NCBI GenBank assembly: GCA_028554795.2
Contig: CM068826.1
Span: forward strand, 100,621,346 to 100,685,345
Length of the DNA stretch: 64,000 bases
Direction of reading: 5' to 3'
Origin: Sinohyriopsis cumingii
Taxonomy: Eukaryota; Mollusca; Bivalvia; Unionida; Unionidae
Position 1 is the stretch's first letter; each line of letters begins with the position of its first letter. The notes under the pieces were generated by a model. The model was not told where the DNA came from and searched no databases. It saw only the letters and a program-made list of their open reading frames with translations. Of the stretch, positions 23,192 to 36,221 are shown piece after piece. The translations under genes were made by a program, and so were the position numbers.

Positions 23192-23500
23192 TCCTCCAAA
23201 TCTTTCTGTTTTTAAGAAACGTTTTTCTAATTCAACTAACGGGTCATCACGCTAAAATTACGCTACTGACAAATGTCACCTTAATATCCTACATACTAAA
23301 CTTAGACAAGCAGGTAGTCTCCTGAAATCCGACCTTTACATGGTGAATTTAATTAACTCTTTCACGTGTGCATGTGCTTATGATAATGAAGAAGTTGAAC
23401 ACTTTGTCTATTGCCCCTTACCTAATGCCAAAGATCCCAGCTCTTTCGCTCTACCTTTCAATACACTTCTTGGTTAAGTCTAGATTTATCATTGAAAAGT
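23192..23500 (+). pseudogene. CR1/L2-like retrotransposon C-terminal fragment, plus orientation
   Basis: Plus-strand translation gives NPPNLSVFKKRFSN, then LNILHTKLRQAGSLLKSDL and a zinc-like CACAYDNEEVEHFVYCPL. This matches the conserved end of CR1/L2-like ORF2 proteins, in which an H...FF..CP motif follows the RT thumb. The first ~58 bases are repeated inverted at about 23540-23600, where the same protein runs the other way. Confidence 0.65.
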
Positions 23501-23529
23501 GACGTGACTACTCACTTACAATAAGATGT

Positions 23530-24440
23530 CTTTCTGCTTGTGTGATGACCCGTTAGTTAAATTAGAGAAACGTTTCTTAAAAATAGAAAGATTTGGAGGA
23601 TTTCGGATATCATCAGGCAGAGAGTTCTAAAGACGAATCGTATATGGTAAAAGGTCGTGTGAAAATATAAAGTTTGGTTGAGATTGGTGTGATACTTTGA
23701 GAGTAACGTAGACGATAATTAGATGCCTCATATCTCCTTTGTGGAAGAAGTTCGTTTAAATAGTTAGGTACTTGAGTATTTATAATCGAATACATAATGC
23801 ATAATCTCTTCCTTTTCCTTCGTTGTGCAAACCAAGCAGTTTCCGCATAAAGAGACTATCTAGAAGAATTAATGGGTATAGATCTGGAACGATCCGTGCA
23901 TCTTCCATCTGATTTTCCCCCCTTTATTCTGATCTTTCCGAATCTTCAATAGAACAATTATCCCAGACTCCAGAAGTATATTCTAAGGTTGGACTTATGA
24001 ATAGTGTATATAATTTAGCTGAAGTCAACAATTAGTCTGCATTTAGACGGTAGTGTTTTATCTCCTTTCTTATACATCGGTATGTCATACGCTAGCTTGC
24101 ATTGTGTTAGGAACACGCTGGCTGGGAGTGATTTATTTAAATGTATTTGCAATGGAACATACATTTCTTCAACTATACTTGTACAAGTTTATTACTTATT
24201 GGATTGGTTCCAGCGGTTTTGTTTAGGTCAAGACTAGTTACTACATCTATAATTTCTTGTTTATATATAATGATGGCAGAAATAAAAGTTTCATTTCTAA
24301 CTTCAAAATGCGGTAACTGTTTATCATAATTTTTTAAACGTGTAACATATCAAACTTCCGAGTTCAACAGGTCGCACTTCTCCTGATCACTTGTTGCAAA
24401 TTTAGATGATCATTTCGTACGTTTCAGTGGAGGTAATAGG
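23530..24440 (-). pseudogene. CR1/L2-like retrotransposon RT remnant, minus orientation
   Basis: Minus-strand pieces in order: IYKQEIIDVVTSLDLNKTAG (RT fingers, near 24220-24280), LEYTSGVWDNC near 23970, then MYSIINTQVPNYLNELLPQR and YRLRYSQSITPISTKLYIF at 23613-23795, and NPPNLSIFKKRFSNLTN near 23550-23600. These are hallmarks of CR1/L2-type ORF2 C-termini. The RT palm between fingers and thumb is missing, so an internal deletion lies near 24000. Numerous stops mark decay. Confidence 0.7.
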
Positions 24441-24504
24441 TTCCATGTCTTTGTAGAATGTACTTGTTATCTCATTATTTTCCAATAAGGTCGAGGATTT
24501 GATC

Positions 24505-24580
24505 CGATGGCAGGGGTTGAACCTGCATCCTTTCGGTCGCAGGTCTGAGACGCTAACCACTGAGCCAATGTTGCTCCTCT
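24505..24580 (-). repeat. tRNA-like SINE head, minus strand
   Basis: On the minus strand TGGCTCAGTGGTTAGCGTCT is a strong A box and GCAGGTTCAACCCCTGC forms a perfect 5-bp T stem with a TTCAACC loop (B box). The acceptor ends do not pair and no anticodon stem of normal shape forms, so a SINE head is favoured over a functional tRNA gene. Confidence 0.6.
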
Positions 24581-27039
24581 TAAGATTAATATACCCATAT
24601 GATATTTTCCAGTATCATACGTAACTATATGATACGTTTAATAACACCCAGTAACTCAGCACATGCCGGCATGACGACATATGAATTGAAGGTGTAATGA
24701 CGAATGCAATTTAAAGTCAATTATGTAACCTATTTTTATGCTTTTTATTGAATATCATTTCTGTCATGTGATACACATAACATAATCTTACATTTAAGTT
24801 TATTTAAAATGAAATTTATGAAATTCGTTAAATAGTTTCAATCTTTTGCGACTCTCGTGAAAAGATCCTTCATTGCTGTTCATGTAATTTTACATGTCAT
24901 TATATTTCTTTATTGATTTGCACTTTGGTTACAAAAGAGACAACTTTTGCAATTTAAAACTTATTTCATCTATACTACACTAGTATAGCTCATGAAATGA
25001 AGGCAGTTTACTTGGCCTCTAATTCATCTATAGGGAATGATACCTGCGGGAGACTGCTCTATCTGACCAGTGTGTAACTATGGAAACGGTAATTTAGTGA
25101 CCTCTTCTCCAGCCTCGAGCTTTAGGTTAAGACTGAAATTCGCTGTCTTATGTAATGTTCTGTATCTGTAGTTTAAAGCTGGGAGAATTATACAAAGAGA
25201 ATAGCAAGTAAACCCTTCTGTAAATGGAGCAAACTCGCACTTTTACACTGTAAAACTAATTTATCTTACAATCATTTATGAATAATTAAAAATTACTGAG
25301 TAGTAACTAAGAATATATAAATTCTTTAGATGGAGACCCAAATTTCATTTTTTAAATTATCGTATTTTTATGTTTACTTTCCAGATACATTTTTAAAAAA
25401 ATTCTCAAGAAAATATGAAATCTGACAAAAGATAACGAAAGTCTTATTATTTTGATTTTTTGTAAAGAGCAAAGAAAGAAAACTATTAATGACATAAGCT
25501 TTCATCATGACATATACACACTAGCCTCCACAGAAGTACCTTTATGACAGTACGGTTAAAATAGAAATAAATATGCATATACAGTTGTAAACTTTCCCGA
25601 TTTATGACTAAACATTTATACTGTGATAGGGTATTCTTAGTAAGTAAAATGTGTATTATACAATGAATGAATAGGAGGTATTCGATGAATGGACTGGACG
25701 CATTTCAGGTGCAGTGGCTACTCAAGATTATTTACTGATGCACAAACTAGTTATAGTTGTCATTCTGGTTGTCATTCCAGGGATACTGACAGTCAGTGAT
25801 TTCCACCTTGTAAAATCTTTCCTCTAGGGCGGACAATAATAATAGTTTCTGAAGCTGATTTTATTAGCAATGGTTTGCAAAATAACAACAAATATCCTTG
25901 TGTTTTATCAACTCATTATGGTTCCGCTGCTTTGGTAGAACAAAAAGGAATGTTCTTTATTGTTTTATGAATTTTATGCCCTGTGACAATGGCCAACATT
26001 TTGTAGGTCACGATCACTTTGGCATAAACTTATTTTATGCATGGCAGTTGGAAACTACGAAAATCTTCTTAGAGGCGAGCTGTATAATCGGCAGTTACAT
26101 TGTTATTCTGAAAGAGTTCTGATAACTAAATAAATAAGTAAATAAATAAAAACACCATCTTTTATCATTAAAAGTTGCCAAGTGTTGTTTATACATTGTA
26201 CGTGGCGTAATTCGTAAGTTTACTCGGCATATTTTCAACTCGGTAACGCCTGGTAACGGTCATACTTTTACCTAAATATGTGGGTCCTTTGAGAGCATCG
26301 TAAATGTATGGAGGAAAAGAAATAATTGTATTTTATGCTCATCTCAAAAGATTTGTTTGTATTTCTGCGAAATAGTCATGCCTAACCAGATAATAGCACA
26401 GACCCCCCCCCCCATTGTAACTACAAAGCCTTGAGCAAGTGCGAAGTTACCAGTTAATTTTATTGTTTGTTTCTATTTTTCAAGTTGTCTTCGTGTGTGC
26501 GCGCGTAAATTGAAAGCTTGTTATTACCAGTCAATATCGTCAATCATATTTGCTCCATTATTCCATGCAGATAAGAAAGGAACTAATTTTGTGTTGAATT
26601 TGTGCCCCCCCCCCATCCCACCCCGCCCCGGCACGGTACAATAAACAAACACTTGATTGAAAATAAAATAAAAGAAACTAACCTTGCATTGTTATAATGT
26701 ATTCCTTCTTTTTTCATCATGCGAAATTTACAGAACAAAATATATCAACGAACTCCGTAAATGTAGCGGATGTCGGCATGCGTATGCATCCTTACTGTGT
26801 GTGTATCGCTAATGTCAGATAAAAAAAATATCGCAAAAGAGACGAAAATATCACCAGATTGCTTGAAGGCGCCTGCCATTCACGCATGATAAGTTTCAAG
26901 GTGCAAACGGACCAAGATTATATTGTATCCAGGTTAACTATACGACGATATCTCGCAAATAAAAAAAAAAAATCATTATTTTAAAGAACATACAATGTGA
27001 GTGCAAATGATAATCTTTCGCAGGTACGAGTTACGAAAG
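24581..27039. other. Intergenic, no gene seen
   Basis: AT-rich with short poly-C tracts near 26401-26412 and 26604-26613. A 74-codon open stretch at 25898-26122 has no recognisable motif and is not called. Confidence 0.55.
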
Positions 27040-27700
27040 TATCGGGGGGGGGGGGGGCACCAGACAGATGACCCCCACCACATAAAAAATAAAGTGTTTT
27101 CATGTACTCTTGTATACCCCAAGATGTGTGTGCTTGTTTAAAGTTTAAAAAAGGAATTTTGATCAAACTTTTAGTTTATAATTAGTCCTAGTGTTTTCTA
27201 AAGGGTAGTAGTCTGAAACATGGGTCTTATTCCCATTTTCAGATTTCATATCCTTGATTTTTAGTGATCTTTGTCAAGAATTTTCTATGTTCCGTGTATG
27301 CTATGTGTATCAATGCTATGGTGTGTGTATGCTATATAGTCTGTGTGTAGGGACAGCAATACTATGTCAAATTTGTCTCTGTTGTCTTAATATATATTTT
27401 TCTATGGACTTTTCAAATTTATTTGTTTGTCCTGGTATAAATTTAGTTGCTTTTGAATTAATTTGCAATTTAGAATTCCGGCGAGATGAACGGTATACTA
27501 CCATTTGAAATTAAAATAAAACCTTTTGTTTTATGTGATTGACTATGGTGTGGTGTTTCTCACATTAAAGTCTATTTTCAAAATGAGGTAGGCTGTATTC
27601 GAGTCAGGGTCCGCACTTTCTTTCTTTATTTATTTGTGTTTCTCCCGATTCGAGTTAGGCCTCCTCTCTAGTATTTAATTTATAATGTAAAAGAAGTAAA
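27040..27700 (-). mobile_element. L1/Tx1-like 3' UTR fragment, minus orientation
   Basis: Colinear with 12003-12640: a poly-G start, CACCAGACAGATGACCCCC, repeated TGCTATAT/GCTATGT words, GGACAGCAATA and GTTAGGCCTCC. It lies next to, and inverted relative to, a second copy ending at 29535. Only the 3' UTR is present, so this is a strongly 5'-truncated insertion. Confidence 0.6.
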
Positions 27701-28325
27701 TATCCAACCCAAAACCCCTTAGGAAGCTTTATACATTTACTGGTTTGGTTTTAGCATGAAAAACATAAGTGACATCTACAAAAATAATAAACTGGTAAAA
27801 AGACTAGAAACAACAAGGACCTTTAGAAGTATAAAGGAACTTTTATGTAAATATAGGGAAAATGAGGAACTTTGGGGAATTGAAACTAAGGAAACATATA
27901 ATTGGATAAGGGAAAATTTAACCTCTAAAATTAAAAATAAAGTAGAGGAGGAAATATCTCGGTTAATTGGGACAGACCTTAGAGGTACTGGACCAACATC
28001 GGCTCTCCAAAAATACAAAGCTTGATATTCAAATATCTACACGACATATGCATACATGTAAATTATCTCATGTGCAAATGTGCGAACTTCACAAAATATC
28101 ATGCGATGGCACAGTGCGAGTTTAGGAAACAAGACAGGATACAATTAATTATGGAGATATCCAAGAAATAAAAATACAGAAGAAACCAAGTTTTATATCA
28201 AGACGGCAACTTTAACAAAACTTTAATAGGAAAAATAACAGATAACATAACTAAAACCATGATGGCGTGTGACCAAGTCATAAACATAAAAAAAATGAAT
28301 AGGCAAATTTTTTTGTAATCCTTTC
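27701..28325 (+). pseudogene. L1/Tx1-like ORF2 C-terminal fragment, plus orientation
   Basis: An open stretch at 27756-28025 encodes KNISDIYKNNKLVKRLETTR and ends with ALQKYKA. After one stop the homologous reading continues with IFKYLHDI, the zinc-like CKCANFTKYHAMAQC and CDQVINIKK, matching in order the minus-strand element's C-terminus at 13281-13649 (IFKYLHNTW, CKTANFTKLHTIVQC, CGQVIKIFK). The copy is 5'-truncated within ORF2. Confidence 0.75.
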
Positions 28326-29535
28326 AAATTAATTAGAAAAAAGAACTTCTAGGAAGATTTGTGAATGGGAGGGACGGGGCTGCAAAGGGTGAAAAGAAGG
28401 GGAGGGAGATGGGGCAATGGATAATCTCCCCTTAAAGGGGACCATCACAAAGTGAACCCTTGCCCTCATACCCCCACCCCGGATTGGAATCTGCTGTAGC
28501 CGCCACCCTTTTAGATTCTTATAAATTTTCCTAAACAGCTTCAGTTTCTTTTTATTATCCATTACAATTAAAATTAAATAATTAAATAGACTTTAATTAT
28601 ATTACGTAAACTATCACAAATCCTAATTATCGGGACAGAGAAACTATATGGGAAAAGAACGAGATAATGACGTCATGGGGCTATGAAAGAGTCGGGAAAA
28701 ACACCTCATATAGGAAACTTTACATACATACACGAAAACAAAGGATCTAATAAGTCTCTCTTCTAATTCTATTTGCTCAAAATGTGCAGCTGTCGCACTG
28801 CACGGTAAATCCCCACCGTGTGTGTGTATGTGTGTGTGTGTGTGTGTGTGGGAAGAACAACCATTTTTAGAGATTTTGGCAGAAATCCAATAAATAATTT
28901 GAGACGGCCTAACTCTAGGTGGGAGAAATACAAGCAAATAAAAATGTGTATGGACTCCAACTCGAGTACAGCGGATTTCAATTTACAAATCCAATATGTG
29001 AATAATGACACAATATATTTGCACACAGAACACATTAAGTTTTTTTTTTCTTAATTAAATTATAATACACCGTTACTTAGCCAAAATTCAAAAATATATT
29101 AAATAAATAAAAATAAACCTTTTCTTGATCCGATTATAAGGTCCTAAGATTACTGGGGAGATTTGGGAAAAAATAAAGGCTATCCCAACATGGAAGCAAA
29201 ATATAGCATACACAAACTATAGCATATATATATATAGCACACACGGGATATAGGCGACCTCTAGCCAAGGTCAACCAAGAGTATAGGGAAGGGATTTCAA
29301 GTCAGGTGATGGAAAGATGGAAACCTATTCGGAAAAACAACCCTATAGATAAAACTAGGTTTTAAAAGAAATACCCCGTTAAAAAGGAGAATTAAATTTT
29401 TTTGACCTAAATTCTTTTGCATAATATAAAACATACAACACATGGGGGGGGGGGATAAATACACATAAAACACTATAATTTTTTGGAAAAGTGGGGTGGG
29501 GGGTCTGTCTGGTGCCGGCCCCCCCCCCCCCAGTA
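28326..29535 (+). mobile_element. 3' UTR of the plus-strand L1/Tx1-like copy
   Basis: Non-coding and colinear (in reverse) with 12003-13280: GACGTCATGGGGCTA, GTCGCACTGCACGG, GGCCTAAC and TATAGCATA words, ending CTGTCTGGTGCCGG followed by poly-C at about 29515-29532. A GT microsatellite at 28818-28850 interrupts it. Confidence 0.6.
28818..28850. repeat. (GT)n microsatellite
   Basis: A GT run with one TA interruption, inside the L1/Tx1-like 3' UTR. Confidence 0.9.
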
Positions 29536-32504
29536 CTTCGTCTTGTGGGGATAAATGTACGTCATTTCCTGCTGGCGTCCTCTATAGGTGGAAAATCGTA
29601 TCTAAGTAACAGTGATGTATACTTTTATTTCGAGAAATTAAATTATTTTTTCTGTACACTTTATAGGTTTTTTTTGGTTCTTTTTGTTCAAGTATAACTA
29701 CTTTTAATCATGTTATGCAAATCTGATGTATAAAGAAAAATGTTGGTGCATGGCCGGTAACTTTTATACGTCATGGCAACGGAAAATAAATTCCGCGCAT
29801 GCGCATTTTGTGTGGGAGCACCAAAAAAAACCCCACACAAAAACAAGCAATTTACTAAAACAAGCCATTACGTGAGAACTTGGCCTGAAAAGAGCAAATA
29901 TAGGTACTATAAAATATTGCTAGTCTCGGATTTGACAAGCCTTAGTTTTTTATGCTGATGAAACATTTTTCAGTAGAATTTTTTTTCCTACAGTTTAAAT
30001 GCCTAATTTTACTGTTTATAATCATACATGTTCAAATGTACTGGTCACATATAACAATATCGTCGAAGTATTAACTGATACCATGCTGGATTTATATAGA
30101 ATGTCTAAATAATCATAAAACTAAAGGTGTAATTGATTATAACCAATATATATTTTTTGCAATAACAAGATAATGAGATCCGAACATTGACCAAACAGTA
30201 CTTAGAGAAATTCAATATCGATTAGTTCATCCTCAACCTCCAACTGATATACTTTATTGCAAGGGGTAAATGGTACCGTATTGAAAGACGTGTTAGGATA
30301 AAAGATACCGTTGTTAAAGAATATCCTGACCGACTGAGATCTTAACATCGTACATCATAGCTGCAAACAGTGCAAGCCAATATACACATTTGCATTATGC
30401 TCACGCAAGAAATATTGTATCAACCAAATGGGTTTCTTGACCGAGCGATGTCAAGCCCTTGCGCGAATCCCGCTACGAGTCATAGGTTTCCCCGATTCAA
30501 AGGAATCCTGTACAACTACTTCTGCAAACTGGAAAGTCCAACGCGTCCAATCTATCAGTAATGTTACTCTAATTAATACATGACCACAAATCCCAACTTC
30601 CCAATTGTATGTCAATGTCACAACTGCAAAGCTTCTCTTCGTTAACTTTCCGTAACTTACCGCCAGTATTTCACGCCGTGAAACTATACAACTCAACAAC
30701 CTAATACAGGGAACCGTTTTTACTACGCCACCTTAGGCCTTTTAAATCATGATTTTTAGCTTCATTTCGCCTGTAACTTTGTAACATATTTACCACCACA
30801 GCAACAATAAATGGCGCCCGCCGACGGCGGAACAGTCCTTTTCTGTTGATTCCATTGTATAATTTACCAATCTCCAGTCATAAATACTGCACCTGGAGTC
30901 ACACGATCAATTCACGCAATTAGATTTGAATAGGGACTACTGAGTGACAGGGATACTCATGCGGCTCTTACCTGAATTCACCAAAAGTAAACCATGTCAT
31001 CTTGAAACTCACTTACACTTCACTCCGTAACGTTTGCCCCTAGTAATTGGCTAATTATTTTGGTCTAAAGACTATAATCCCAGCACCGACTTCCCATATT
31101 CAAGCAAGTATATAAGGAATCCTTAAAATGGAGAGCGGTAAACAAATGCGCATACTCCAAAATATATTACAATATTATACATACCTTGGAATTTTATTAA
31201 CTATTTTTGTTTACATATTTTCATTGTACTCGTGGATGGGTAATGTGATTTTGCGTTCTGCCTTGCTTATAAAATGTATTGTCTTTGGTCAACAAAAGTT
31301 GATTTAGAGAGGATAAGAAAAGAAGTTTTGTTAAACGATGATGGAATTAAATAAACACTGGGGACAATATCGTACGTTGCACATAAATCGCAGAGATTAA
31401 TTGAGATTTTGCTTAACGGTCAATCAGTCCGCACTCGAAGTAGGGAAATAAGCGAATAGTGCAAAAGCCGACCATTGTCTGATAATCGACGTACATCTGC
31501 CACAGCCATATATTGTAAAAATCCCATTACTACAGGTAAAAAAGAATTAACTACAACTGCTTCTTTGGGGCGTCATGTGTGACCAGTGTATATTAGTACT
31601 GTTTTAGAAAAATATTGCGACAAACCAAAGTAAAGAAAACAGTCACTTTTATCAATCAGTCCATATCGTTTTACAAATTATACTGAATAACTGACTTCAG
31701 TAGAACTCAGAAGAATGTATTCCTGTAAGCACATCACGATTGCGGTGTTTGTACATTTATATAAAGTGGGATCATTTTACAAGCAAAGTATACATTTAAA
31801 AATTAACACTACAAATGAGACAACGCTTAAGTACATACGGATTATAATCGTGAGATGGCAAAGAATGGTTCATATGTTGAGAGGTAACCAATACACCAAC
31901 AAAATAAGAGTTTGTAAGAACATCTTATTTCCTTCTTAGATATACTTAGCCATAATGCAAATTGTTTCCTAATATGAAACATGTAAACATATTCCGACCA
32001 TGCTGGAAACAAAAATAGTAAATTTAATTTAGTTCAGCGTAAACTGTAAGTTAGTTCTTTCCTTTTGGCATGGTGTCTGAATAAAAAAGTATATTTCTCA
32101 AATTTGCTAACCACTACACTGTCATTATGTAATTAGATACCTAATTGATGTACCATGGTTGTATACATATATCTATACATATATATAGTTTTGTGGACAT
32201 GTACGGTTGAATAATACCATCCCGTGTTTGTGTAGGGAAATGCGTACATCACAATCGCACTCGTAAATTTGAATCAATACCATCTCATGAATGGTTAGGG
32301 GCCGTCCATTTAGTATGTACGCATAGAGGGGTGGGGTGGGGGTAACCCAAATGCATAGGCTTGAGCATGGAGGTATACTGATAATATATGTACGCATTTA
32401 AGGGGGGGGGGCGCTGAAACCTCGAAAATAAGTTGTATAATACGTAACCTGTTCGACTTGGTTCAGTAGGCTTTTGCATTTTAGCGGACATAAGACAAAC
32501 TTGT
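29536..32504. other. Intergenic, no gene seen
   Basis: No supported gene or clear repeat. A small CpG-rich word cluster lies near 30812-30832 (GGCGCCCGCCGACGGCGG), and a poly-G tract near 32401-32411. Confidence 0.5.
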
Positions 32505-32705
32505 CCCACCCAGTCACACTATCCTGACACCAGGCCGACTAATCCGAACACTAACCTCTTAATGATCGGCACCAAAAGAGGCAGCTGCTAGTACCATTTT
32601 TATGTCTTTAGTATGATTCGGCCGGGGTTTGAATACGCGACCCCTCGCATCCGAGGCGGACGCTCTATAGACACATTGCACCATCGGAGAAGTCGCTTAG
32701 TAAAG
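32505..32705 (-). repeat. tRNA-derived SINE, minus strand (copy in second composite unit)
   Basis: Same family and orientation as 19868-20055: tail words GTCCCACCCAGTCACACTAT and GAGGCAGCTGCTAGTACCAT, and a degraded B box in GGGGTTTGAATACGCGACC. It is longer than copy 1 in the tail, retaining a segment around CCGACTAATCCGAACACTAA that is also present, in reverse, in the SINE at 47555-47770. Confidence 0.75.
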
Positions 32706-34510
32706 AATGTACGATACTGGTTCCTGTTTTTCATGACAACTCGACCTGGAGACCTACCTGATGGAAAATGAAGGCGCATTATAAGGTTATAATATACGAG
32801 TCCATAAATACATAAATATTTTTAAATTATAATTTTCGAGCAATTAGTGTCTCTTAGCATTTAACAAAGTCTGCTTGCAGTAGCGTACTAAGGGGAGGGG
32901 GGTTACAACATACTTCGATGCTAATACTACTGATTTCAAGCATAAAATTAAAGCTAAACAACAGCATATAACATGTTTACATATATTATTAAGTACGTCT
33001 TCATTTGTCTTTCCGTGCGCCAAATACCTTCCAACACAAAGATTTTCCATATAGGTAAATTAGTTGTACCAATCTTAAACAACCATATATTTCGACATAT
33101 ATAATATCAATGTATAGGTTCCTCATCAGTTTAAATCGATCTGTGCCAAAAAAAGTCGAGAAAATTAATAATAAAAAAGTTGGTATTTATGACTCATTAT
33201 TGCTTGCGACTTTACCGATCTTCATATCCTTGATATGTGCATCTACCCTTCCCGTTTTGCAATAGTAGCACATACTTGGATGCTAATACTATAGATTTGA
33301 AGCATATAATTTAAGATGTACAACATTAAATAATATGTGTATGTATCTTATTAAGTACGGTTTCATATGTCTGTTTGTGCACCCGATGCCTTCCTATCCG
33401 AACGGTTTCCATATAGGTGAATAATTTATACCAATAGTAAACAAACACAGCTTTTGACAAATTTCATATTAATATATAGGTTCTCATCTGCCTAAATCGA
33501 TTTGTGCCAATAGACGTGTGTGAAAATACAAAATAAAAAAGTTCCACTTTTTACGGAATATCGGGTGCGACTTTACCGATCTTCATATGCTTGCTACTTT
33601 AATACACCCTTCCCGTTTTGTGATTGTAGCACATACTTCGATGCTAATATTAGAGATCTGAAGTATAGAATTAAAACTATACAATATTATAAAATGTGTG
33701 TATATATCTTAATAAGCACGTCTTTATTTGTCTGTCCGTGCGCCTAGATCCGACCTATACGAAAGTTTTTCATATGGGCGAATAAGTCATAACAATCGCA
33801 AAAACAACGGTTTTGACACATTTGATATCAGATGACAAATTTGATTTTAATTGATATGTTTCTAATCATACTAAATCGATCTGTGCCAATAGACATGTGT
33901 GAAAATGCAAAATAGAAGGTTTTGTTCTTTTTACTGAATATCGGGTGCGACTTTACCGATCTGCATATCCTTGCTACGTGAATCTACCATTGCCGTTTTG
34001 CGATCGTACTACATATTTCGATGCTATTGCTATATATCTAAAGCATATAATTAAAGCCGTACAACTGTAAATAGTATGTGTATGTATCTTATTAAGTATA
34101 TCTTCCTTTGTCTGTCATTTCGCCTAATGTCTTCATATACGATCGTTTTCCATACAGGTGAATAACTCATAACAATAGTAAATAAACCCCGATTTTGACA
34201 AATTTGATATAAATTGATAGGTTTCGCATCAGTCTAAATCGATCTGTGATAGTAGAAATGTAAGAAAATGCAATATGAAAGTTTTGGTATATTTGACTCT
34301 GTATCGCTTGTGAATTTAACAATCTTCATAACCTTGATACGTGCATCTTCCATTGCCGTTTGTCTCGGTATCACACACTTCAATGTTTATAGTATAAATC
34401 TGAAGCATACAAGGAGAGCTATACAACAGTATATAATATGTGTATGAATCTTATTAAATACATCTTGATGTGTCTGTATGTCCGCCCAATGTCTTCCACA
34501 GCGAGCGTTT
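32706..34510 (+). repeat. Tandem array of ~360-bp satellite monomers, copy 2
   Basis: The spacer after the SINE matches copy 1 (AAAGAATGTACGATACTG, ACTCGACCTGGAGACC), followed by monomers of the same family in the same orientation. Anchors lie near 33117, 33479, 33858 and 34220 (spacings 362, 379, 362). The array stops abruptly at about 34510 after TTTTCCATATT. Confidence 0.9.
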
Positions 34511-35850
34511 TCCATATTGTGTATTGTTCCACTTCCTATTTTTACACTACCTAATTTTGACCTAGTTTAATAAACACCCATTTCTACAGAGGACACATCT
34601 GTCGCAGCCTCGACATTTTTTTACACTTATCAGCATTGAGTCACTCGGACAAAAAGATTTGTCAAAAGTCATATCATTATTATTAATGAAGTGAAACAAG
34701 GACACATACGATGAAAAAAATAATACATTTCTCCAATTCACTTTTTTCCAACCAGGAAGTCCTCTTAAAATCTTTACCAACTATTCTGACAAGGCAAATA
34801 CAATTCGTTCCATACCAATCATCCAGTCTGCTACTCAACATGTGTTAGCTATGTGACTCACAGCTGATAACTGCATCTCCATCACCATTTTAGAATTGTG
34901 TTTTGTGTTTTACGTGAATATGTCATTACTGATTTTCTGAGGTGGTTCTTGGGTATTTTACTTTGGAGTAATGAACATGAAACACACGTTTATGGTATAT
35001 TTCATAAATAAATCAGCATCCTCTACATTACTGCTAATTTAAATAAAATTACGTGTATTACTATTAGGATGTTTCTCTCAAAAATAGGCAATTTTACTTT
35101 AATAGTAAATTTTCAAACGTCCATTAAACTAATCTTGATATTTAACTTATTTTGACAAATTAATTCTTTCTAAATGTCTTCTGTCTCCTATTATTTGCAC
35201 TATTAGAGAAATAAGTTATGAAGTATGCAAAACAGTTTTGTACCTTAAACAGTACATGTACATTAAAGAATTGGGGTTCTGCATATTCACAATGCCATTT
35301 AATTATTGCAAGGATGTTGTACACTAAATCCAGTATTCTTTTATTATAAGTAAACAATTGTATTATTATACCATCATGATTTTCCCCCAATTTTATTCTT
35401 TCAGCTTTTCCAACAAAATATCTGTTCCAAAACAAATTTTTTGATAAATATAGGAACAAATTCTGAGTAAACACCATTTTTCTTTTGTTGTCGTTGTTAA
35501 TGGTAGACTGAGAGAAGAAAATGCAGCAGCATATAATATGAACTTAAGTGAAGTTATGAACTTACTAAGCCTGGATTTAAATAAATGGTATCACTTGTAT
35601 TTCTAATGACAGCCACAATCCTCTTAGTTTGGGCTCAAGACCAGCAATAGTGAATAGAGGTATTTCGAAAGACATATAACAGCTCACTCATTATAATGTT
35701 ACTAATTAGCATTATTGAAAACTTCTTAGATATCAAAATAAATAGTATATATGTATGGTGCTTGTTGGCGACATTGGCAGATTATTCACTCCACATCCTG
35801 GTTCCCGGGCAGTTTTGATCTCTCACAATAATAATCACGGGCATAGTGGC
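34511..35850. other. Intergenic, no gene supported
   Basis: Contains open stretches at 34562-34780 and 35160-35477 on the minus strand with no recognisable domain, skewed AT-rich composition and no promoter or splice evidence. I do not call them genes. Confidence 0.5.
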
Positions 35851-35954
35851 TCGTTACAAAGAAAATCAACAGATTTGGGTTCTAACCTGTAACACTATTA
35901 ACATATTATATTGTTACAGGTTAGAACCCCATCCCTTGATTTTCTTTGTAACGA
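35851..35954. repeat. Long hairpin / foldback (~104 bp)
   Basis: TCGTTACAAAGAAAATCAA (35851-35869) pairs with TTGATTTTCTTTGTAACGA at the far end (to 35954), and GGTTCTAACCTGTAAC (about 35878-35893) pairs with GTTACAGGTTAGAACC (35913-35928). Two nearly perfect stems are thus separated only by a small internal bulge and a ~19-base loop. It could be a hairpin MITE or a structured RNA; no target duplication is evident. Confidence 0.85.
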
Positions 35955-36221
35955 CCCCTGTCATCATGGGCAGTAAATTTGAAACATACTACTTCCGGGT
36001 CAATCTATTTTTAAGGTGCAATATATACTAGTACATAATGGGAGGTAACTCAAGTTGTGCTATTCAATTCAATTCATTAATGAAAAAATGGAAATAAATA
36101 GGTAAAAAGGCAATTATTTATTTTGCAGATGAATATTTATCGAATATTTAACATTCAGCAGCATAAATATGCATTTATTTTATTGATATTTGTGGCAAGA
36201 GTGCAGAAAAGGACGACGTGC

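Noticed and set aside
24505-24580. Possible functional tRNA gene (strong A and B boxes, perfect T stem)
   Set aside because: The acceptor ends do not pair and the anticodon arm is abnormal; a SINE head explains it better.
25898-26122. 74-codon plus-strand stretch
   Set aside because: No recognisable motif or signal; within expectation for random sequence.
27040-29535. A DNA transposon with ~650-bp TIRs
   Set aside because: The arms match the 3' UTR of the L1/Tx1-like element at 12003-13280, so two retrotransposon fragments are the better reading.
34562-34780. 72-codon minus-strand stretch with several cysteines
   Set aside because: Cysteine spacing fits no zinc motif and nothing around it supports a gene.
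35160-35477. 105-codon minus-strand open stretch
   Set aside because: No domain, AT-driven composition, no promoter or splice context; likely a chance frame.
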